Below are positions 59,320 through 64,000 of a stretch of 64,000 bases of DNA, one piece after another. This DNA is from Leifsonia sp. TF02-11 (GTDB lineage: Bacteria > Actinomycetota > Actinomycetes > Actinomycetales > Microbacteriaceae): assembly GCF_017565305.1 (NCBI RefSeq), contig NZ_JAGEKP010000003.1, positions 186,001-250,000 of the forward strand, in the 5' to 3' direction. Position numbers and translations under genes: made by a program. The notes below the pieces were generated by a model that saw only the letters and a program-made list of their open reading frames with translations, was not told the DNA's origin and searched no databases. Numbering within the stretch: the first letter of the stretch is position 1; every line of letters begins with the position of its first letter.

Positions 59320-60033
59320 GTGGGCATTCTGGACAACTTCGAGCGGGGGCTCGAGCGCGCGGTCAATGGCGCGTTCGCGAAGACCTTCCGGTCTGGGCTT
59401 CAGCCTGTCGAGCTCACCAGCGCCATCCGCAAAGAGATGGACACGCGGGCGGCTGTGGTCGCTCGCGACCGGGTTCTCGCCCCCAATCGCTTCGTCCTGC
59501 GCATGTCGACCGCCGACTACAAGCGCATGCGTTCCATGGGGGCCGCGCTCACCGACGAGCTCGTCTCGTTCGCGCAGAAGCACGCGACCAGCCAGCATTA
59601 CCAGTTCGCCGGCGGCCTCTCCATCGAGCTGGTGGAGGACGAAGACGTCAGCGTCGGGATGCTGCAGATCGACTCCGAGAACGTGAAGGGCGATGTCGCC
59701 TGGACTCCCGTGCTCGACATCGACGGACGCCACTACCCGCTCACCGGCGGACGTACGGTCGTCGGTCGGGGCAGCGACGCCGACATCACCGTCGACGACA
59801 CCGGTATCTCCCGCCGGCACGTCATGATCACTTGGGACGGCCACCGCGCACAGGTCGAGGACCTGGGCTCCACGAACGGCTCCAAGCTGGACGGGCAGCC
59901 GGTGAAGAAGGCGATCCTCGAACCCGACTCCGTCGTGACCATCGGCCGCACCCGTATCGTGTTCCGGGTGCTCCCCCAGGCTGCGCCGTCCCCGCGCTCT
60001 ACGCAGGGCGACAATTTCTGGAGCACCTCGTGA
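59320..60033 (+). CDS. fhaA: FHA-domain protein FhaA (DUF3662)
   Basis: The 237-residue protein has an N-terminal DUF3662 domain (GILDNFERGLERAVNGAFAKTFRSGLQPVEL, about residues 2-115) and a C-terminal FHA domain with GRGSDADITVDDTGISRRHVMI and LGSTNGSKLDG that binds phosphothreonine. In mycobacteria FhaA binds pseudokinase MviN to control cell-wall synthesis. It starts a five-gene run with overlaps that would continue to pknA/pknB outside the window. GTG start. Confidence 0.93.
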   Translation: MGILDNFERGLERAVNGAFAKTFRSGLQPVELTSAIRKEMDTRAAVVARDRVLAPNRFVLRMSTADYKRMRSMGAALTDELVSFAQKHATSQHYQFAGGLSIELVEDEDVSVGMLQIDSENVKGDVAWTPVLDIDGRHYPLTGGRTVVGRGSDADITVDDTGISRRHVMITWDGHRAQVEDLGSTNGSKLDGQPVKKAILEPDSVVTIGRTRIVFRVLPQAAPSPRSTQGDNFWSTS

Positions 60034-60629
60034 ACCCGAGCGAGCTCACGCTCCTTGTGCTGCGGTTTGGGTTCCTCCTGCTCCTCTGGCTCTTCGTCTT
60101 CGGCATCGTGTACGCGCTCCGCACCGACCTGTTCGGCCAGCGCGTCCGCAAGCTCCCCGAGTCGCAGGCAGCGCAGGCGCCGCCGTCGCCGTTCCCCGCG
60201 GCGGCACCCGCTCCTGTCCCCGCCGGGGCGCCCGCCGGCGTCGCAGGGCCGACCGAACCGGTCATGAAGCACGCCCCGGTGTCCAGCCTCCCCGCCGGCG
60301 CGAACACGGCGAGCGGCGGCACGAACGCCAGCCTCCAGACGGCGCATCGGCTCGTCATCACGTCGGGGCCGCGCTCGGGCACCGAGCTCGCACTCGGGCG
60401 TGACCCCATCACCATCGGACGCTCGAGCGAATCCGGCCTCGTCATCCGCGACGACTACACGTCCACCCACCACGCGCGCCTCCTGCTCTGGAACGACGAG
60501 TGGATGATCCAAGACCTCGATTCCACCAACGGGACGTTCCTCGACGGTCGGCGCGTCACCGTCCCCACCCAGGTACCGCTCGACACCCCGATCAAGATCG
60601 GGACGACCACATTCGAGCTGCGACGGTAA
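60030..60629 (+). CDS. fhaB: FHA-domain membrane protein FhaB (FipA-type)
   Basis: The 199-residue protein has an N-terminal membrane helix (LTLLVLRFGFLLLLWLFVFGIVYAL), a Pro/Ala-rich linker with a conserved MKHAPV-like region, and a C-terminal FHA domain (TIGRSSESGLVIRDDYTSTHHARL, LDSTNGTFLDG). It would recruit phosphorylated partners at the division site. GTG start overlaps fhaA by 4 bases. Confidence 0.92.
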   Translation: MNPSELTLLVLRFGFLLLLWLFVFGIVYALRTDLFGQRVRKLPESQAAQAPPSPFPAAAPAPVPAGAPAGVAGPTEPVMKHAPVSSLPAGANTASGGTNASLQTAHRLVITSGPRSGTELALGRDPITIGRSSESGLVIRDDYTSTHHARLLLWNDEWMIQDLDSTNGTFLDGRRVTVPTQVPLDTPIKIGTTTFELRR

Positions 60630-60632
60630 CCG

Positions 60633-61877
60633 GTGGCAGCGAACCGGGCAGCCGCGGTCTCCCACACCGGGAAGATCCGCTCGAACAACCAGGACTCCGG
60701 CTATGCCGGGCGTGAGCTGTTCGTGGTTGCCGACGGCATGGGCGGCCACGCCGGCGGAGACGTCGCCAGCGCCATCGCCGTCAACCGCATCCGCGAGGCG
60801 GACGGCGACTACGAGACGGCCTCCGAGGCCGAGTTCGCTCTGCAGTCCGCCCTGATCGCGGCGAATTCGCTGCTCGCCGAGACGGTCTTCGAGCATCCGG
60901 AGCTCACGGGCATGGGCACCACGGTCAGCGCCCTGCTGCGCGTGGGCGACGAGGTCGCGATCGCGCACATCGGCGACTCCCGCATCTACCTCTTCCGCGA
61001 GGGCGAGCTCAGCCAGGTCTCCGTCGACCACACGTTCGTCCAGCGGCTGGTGGACAGCGGCAGGATCACGGAGGAGGAGGCGATGGTCCACCCCCGCCGT
61101 TCCGTGCTCATGCGCGTGCTCGGCGATGTCGACGCCTCCCCCGAGATCGACACCCTCATCCTCGCCACCCGGCCGGGCGACCGCTGGCTGATCTGCTCCG
61201 ACGGCCTCAGCGGCGTCGTCAAGCACGACGATCTCCTCGCCGCCCTCGCGTCCAAGGACGCGCCCAAGCAGGTCGCCGACCGGCTGGTCAAGCAGAGCCT
61301 CGACGCCGGCGCACCCGACAACGTCACCGTGGTGATCCTCGACATCGGCGACGTGAGCCGCGGCGACGTCGTCAAAGACCCGGTGACGGTGGGGTCGGCC
61401 TCCGCGCCGCTCCAGTTCGGAGAGCCGAAGCCCACCACCCGCGCAGCCCGCCTCCCCACCCTGCGCCTCCACCCCGTGCGACCGGCGACCGGGCCGACCC
61501 ACTTCGAGCCGGAGTCGGACGACTACCTCGACGAGCTGATCGAAGAGGACGAACGCCGGGCGCGGCGTCGGCGCCTCACCTGGATGGTCGGGCTGGCGGT
61601 GCTGGTCATCGCGATCGTCCTCGCCGTGCTCTTCGGCTACCAGTGGACCCAGTCGCGCTTCTTCGTCGGCGCCTCCCCCGCGGGCAAAGTCGCGATCTAC
61701 CAGGGCGTGCAGCAGAACCTCGGACCGATCGTGCTCTCCCATGTCTACGAAGAGAGCGACGTGCCGGTCAAGAGCCTCCCGCAGTACGACAAACAGCTCG
61801 TGCAGCAGACCATCAACGCAGACGACCTGGCGGCCGCCAGAGCGATCGTGGACCAGTTGACCGATGCCGCCAAGTGA
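60633..61877 (+). CDS. pstP: PP2C serine/threonine phosphatase PstP
   Basis: The 414-residue protein has a PP2C domain (SNNQDSGY, VVADGMGGHAGGD, IGDSRIYL, ICSDGLSGVV, PDNVTVVILD) with the Mn2+-binding aspartates, then a linker, one membrane helix (MVGLAVLVIAIVLAVLFGYQW) and an outer C-terminal domain. It dephosphorylates targets of the PknA/PknB kinases, which would follow beyond the window. GTG start. Confidence 0.94.
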   Translation: MAANRAAAVSHTGKIRSNNQDSGYAGRELFVVADGMGGHAGGDVASAIAVNRIREADGDYETASEAEFALQSALIAANSLLAETVFEHPELTGMGTTVSALLRVGDEVAIAHIGDSRIYLFREGELSQVSVDHTFVQRLVDSGRITEEEAMVHPRRSVLMRVLGDVDASPEIDTLILATRPGDRWLICSDGLSGVVKHDDLLAALASKDAPKQVADRLVKQSLDAGAPDNVTVVILDIGDVSRGDVVKDPVTVGSASAPLQFGEPKPTTRAARLPTLRLHPVRPATGPTHFEPESDDYLDELIEEDERRARRRRLTWMVGLAVLVIAIVLAVLFGYQWTQSRFFVGASPAGKVAIYQGVQQNLGPIVLSHVYEESDVPVKSLPQYDKQLVQQTINADDLAAARAIVDQLTDAAK

Positions 61878-63258
61878 GGTGAGGGAACGCAAGCAGGCCA
61901 GGCCGGCCACCGGCCCGGTCAAGCGGTTGCGCCTGCCCGCGAAGCTGCGCAACCTCGAACTGCTGCTGCTGCTCATCGCGTGCGGGATCAACGCGGCAGC
62001 GGTCGTCCTTGTGCAGCTCGGGGCGCTCGGGCACGTCGACCTGACGCTGGTCTACCTCGGCGCCGGCCTGTCCGTCCTCGTCATCGGCATGCATATCGCT
62101 CTCCGGTTCGTCGCGCCCCAGGCCGACCCGTTCCTGCTGCCGATCGCCACCGTGCTCACCGGCATCGGCATCGCGGAGATCTACCGGATCGACATCCACT
62201 TCAAGGACTCGGGCTGGGACAGCGCCGGCGTCAAGCAGATCGTCTGGGCCGCTGTGGCGATCGCGTGCGCCATCGCCGTCGTGATGATCCTCCGGAATCA
62301 CCGCGTGCTCCAGCGCTACACCTATCTCTTCGGACTGGCCGCGCTCGTGCTGCTGCTGCTTCCGATGCTCCCCGGCATCGGCCGCGAGATCTACGGTGCG
62401 CGCGTGTGGATCGGCATCGGGCCGTTCAGCTTCCAACCCGGCGAGATCGCCAAGCTCTGCCTCGCGGTCTTCTTCGCCGGCTACCTCGTGCAGGCGCGGG
62501 ACTCGCTCTCGATGGTGGGCAAGAAGTTCCTCGGCATCCGCTTCCCGCGGGCCCGCGACCTCGGGCCGCTGCTGATCGTCTGGCTGATGTCGATGGCCGT
62601 CATCGTCTTCCAGCACGACCTGGGCACCGGCCTCCTCATCTTCGGGCTGTTCCTGGTCATGGTCTACGTCGCGACGGCGCGGATCAGCTGGGTCATCCTC
62701 GGTCTCCTGCTGATCGTCGGAGGGGCCATCGTCGCCAGCCAGCTTCTCACCTACGTCAACGACCGCTTCGTGAACTGGCTCGACCCGTTCGCACAGAAGG
62801 TCTACGACGAACAGGGCGGGAGCTTCCAACTGGTGCAGGGTCTCTTCGGGTTGGCGCACGGAGGGCTGATCGGAACCGGGCTCGGGCAGGGCCAGCCGTG
62901 GGTCACCCCGGTCTCGCAGAGCGACTACATCATCGCCAGCCTCGGTGAAGAGCTCGGGCTGGCCGGCCTGTTCGCGATCTTCGCGCTGTACCTCATCTTC
63001 GTGGCGCGCGGTCTGCGGATCGGCTTCGCCGGACAGGACGACTTCGGAAAGCTGCTCGCGGTCGGCCTCTCCTTCACGCTCGCGCTCCAGTGTTTCATCG
63101 TCATCGGAGGCGTCACCCGCGTCATCCCGCTCACGGGGCTCACGACCCCGTTCCTCGCGGCCGGCGGTTCGTCGCTGGTGGCCAACTGGATCATCGTCGC
63201 GCTCCTCCTGCGCCTCTCCGACACCGTCCGCAATCAACCCCGTCTGGTGGTGAGCTGA
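61864..63258 (+). CDS. rodA: RodA/FtsW-family peptidoglycan glycosyltransferase
   Basis: The 464-residue SEDS protein has about ten helices, with conserved REIYGARVWIGIGPFSFQPGEIAKLCLAVF, VFQHDLGTGLLIFGLFLVMVY and FLAAGGSSLVANWIIVALLLRLSD. It polymerises glycan strands from lipid II with its partner PBP. The start overlaps pstP by 14 bases. Confidence 0.95.
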   Translation: MPPSEVRERKQARPATGPVKRLRLPAKLRNLELLLLLIACGINAAAVVLVQLGALGHVDLTLVYLGAGLSVLVIGMHIALRFVAPQADPFLLPIATVLTGIGIAEIYRIDIHFKDSGWDSAGVKQIVWAAVAIACAIAVVMILRNHRVLQRYTYLFGLAALVLLLLPMLPGIGREIYGARVWIGIGPFSFQPGEIAKLCLAVFFAGYLVQARDSLSMVGKKFLGIRFPRARDLGPLLIVWLMSMAVIVFQHDLGTGLLIFGLFLVMVYVATARISWVILGLLLIVGGAIVASQLLTYVNDRFVNWLDPFAQKVYDEQGGSFQLVQGLFGLAHGGLIGTGLGQGQPWVTPVSQSDYIIASLGEELGLAGLFAIFALYLIFVARGLRIGFAGQDDFGKLLAVGLSFTLALQCFIVIGGVTRVIPLTGLTTPFLAAGGSSLVANWIIVALLLRLSDTVRNQPRLVVS

Positions 63259-63261
63259 GCG

Positions 63262-64000
63262 ATGAACCGCGAGATCAAGAGGGTGAGCACGATCGTGCTC
63301 GCCATGTTCCTCGCCCTGCTGGTGTCGACGTCGATCCTGCAGGTCGTGCAGGCGGACAACCTGGCCGCGGACTCGCGCAACACCCGTGCCCGCAACGACG
63401 GGTACGCCGCCCAGCGGGGCGCGATCCTGGTGGGCGGACAGCCGATCGCCCAGTCCGTGCCATCGAGCGACGTCTACAAATGGCAGCGCGTGTACAGCAA
63501 CGGTCCGCTGTACTCCGCCGTCACCGGCTTCTATCCGATCAACGGCGAGGCGACGGGCCTGGAGGGCGCGCTCGACGACAAGCTCGCCGGAACGTCCAAC
63601 TCGCAGTTCTTCGACCGCATCAATTCGATCCTCACCGGCAAGAACCCTCAGGGCGCCAGCGTGGAGACGACGATCGATCAGAAAGCGCAGCAAGCGGCGT
63701 GGGATGCGCTCGGCAACTACCAGGGCGCGGTCGTGCTCCTCGAGCCCAAGACCGGCCGGATCCTCGCAATGGTATCCAAGCCCACGTACGACCCGAACGT
63801 TCTGGCGTCCCACGACACGGCGGCAGTCAACACGACATATCAGCAGCTGCTCGACACGGCGGGTGACCCCCTCATCAACCGCACCATCGGCGGCAATCTC
63901 AACCCGCCTGGATCGACCTTCAAGCCGGTGATGAGCGCTTCGGCCTTCGGAACCGGCGAGTACACGAAGGACAGCCAGCTCCCGAACCCGGCGTCGCTCC
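63262..64000 (+). CDS. pbpA: Class B penicillin-binding protein PbpA, N-terminal part
   Basis: The first 246 codons are visible before the edge. An N-terminal membrane helix (TIVLAMFLALLVSTSILQV) and a dimerisation domain with the RGAILV motif precede the transpeptidase start, with S218 and K221 in the SxxK motif GSTFKPV. The remaining SxN and KTG motifs lie outside. It is the transpeptidase partner of RodA, three bases downstream of it. Confidence 0.93.
   Translation, partial: MNREIKRVSTIVLAMFLALLVSTSILQVVQADNLAADSRNTRARNDGYAAQRGAILVGGQPIAQSVPSSDVYKWQRVYSNGPLYSAVTGFYPINGEATGLEGALDDKLAGTSNSQFFDRINSILTGKNPQGASVETTIDQKAQQAAWDALGNYQGAVVLLEPKTGRILAMVSKPTYDPNVLASHDTAAVNTTYQQLLDTAGDPLINRTIGGNLNPPGSTFKPVMSASAFGTGEYTKDSQLPNPASL

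Overview
The window is high-GC (about 70 percent), densely coded DNA with many 1 to 4 base stop/start overlaps, GTG and TTG starts, and actinobacterial families throughout: the fhaA-fhaB-pstP-rodA-pbpA cell-wall cluster, chaplin-like repeats with an LAxTG sorting signal, DUF3618 and actinobacterial holin-X proteins. I infer a member of the Microbacteriaceae, close to Leifsonia. The right end resembles the dnaA-proximal region of actinobacterial chromosomes. I see no prophage, insertion sequence or CRISPR array.

Layout. 1-3720: a sugar-acid and D-amino-acid locus (start of a KDPG aldolase, a D-serine dehydratase-like deaminase, a KDG kinase, an IclR regulator and RidA). 3793-6475: a three-gene type III polyketide synthase, methyltransferase and flavin oxygenase operon, probably for phenolic lipids. 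6590-9694: an orphan partition-like DNA-binding protein, then a surface-protein locus with eight chaplin-like repeats and a secreted partner. 9699-18710: transporters with divergent regulators (MFS/MarR, LysE/Lrp), two CrcB fluoride channels, a universal stress protein, a small membrane-protein operon, two unrecognised exported proteins, and a YCII/NUDIX pair. 18742-20188: rtcB behind a structured leader with a 23-codon ORF. 20265-24638: a hypothetical protein, an exported M15-like protein and a two-component system.

24805-32377: a mannoside-utilisation cluster (ROK repressor, ABC binding protein, two permeases, GH38 alpha-mannosidase) with a 21-bp palindrome before the binding-protein gene. 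32460-42128: paired regulators and transporters (LysR/EamA, MFS/TetR, AzlCD), a CvpA-type membrane serine protease, a quinone oxidoreductase, and two GntR genes. 42309-52040: two tandem copies of a multiple-monosaccharide ABC importer (ATPase, permease, binding protein; the mmsA/mmsB/chvE family) with a ROK regulator upstream. 52166-59014: a shikimate dehydrogenase paralogue, a MerR gene whose first helix is out of frame, small enzymes, two MarR-controlled loci and an APC permease. 59082-64000: tRNA-Leu(CAG) and the FHA/PP2C/RodA/PBP operon, cut by the right edge.

The genes describe a soil- or plant-associated sugar scavenger: several importers sit beside their own repressor, and palindromic operators can be read directly in many of the intergenic gaps. 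The least explained parts are the rtcB leader, the secreted pair at 15183-16297, the chaplin-like protein and its partner, and the recently homogenised importer duplication. Calls rest on reading motifs and family resemblance; no database search was made.
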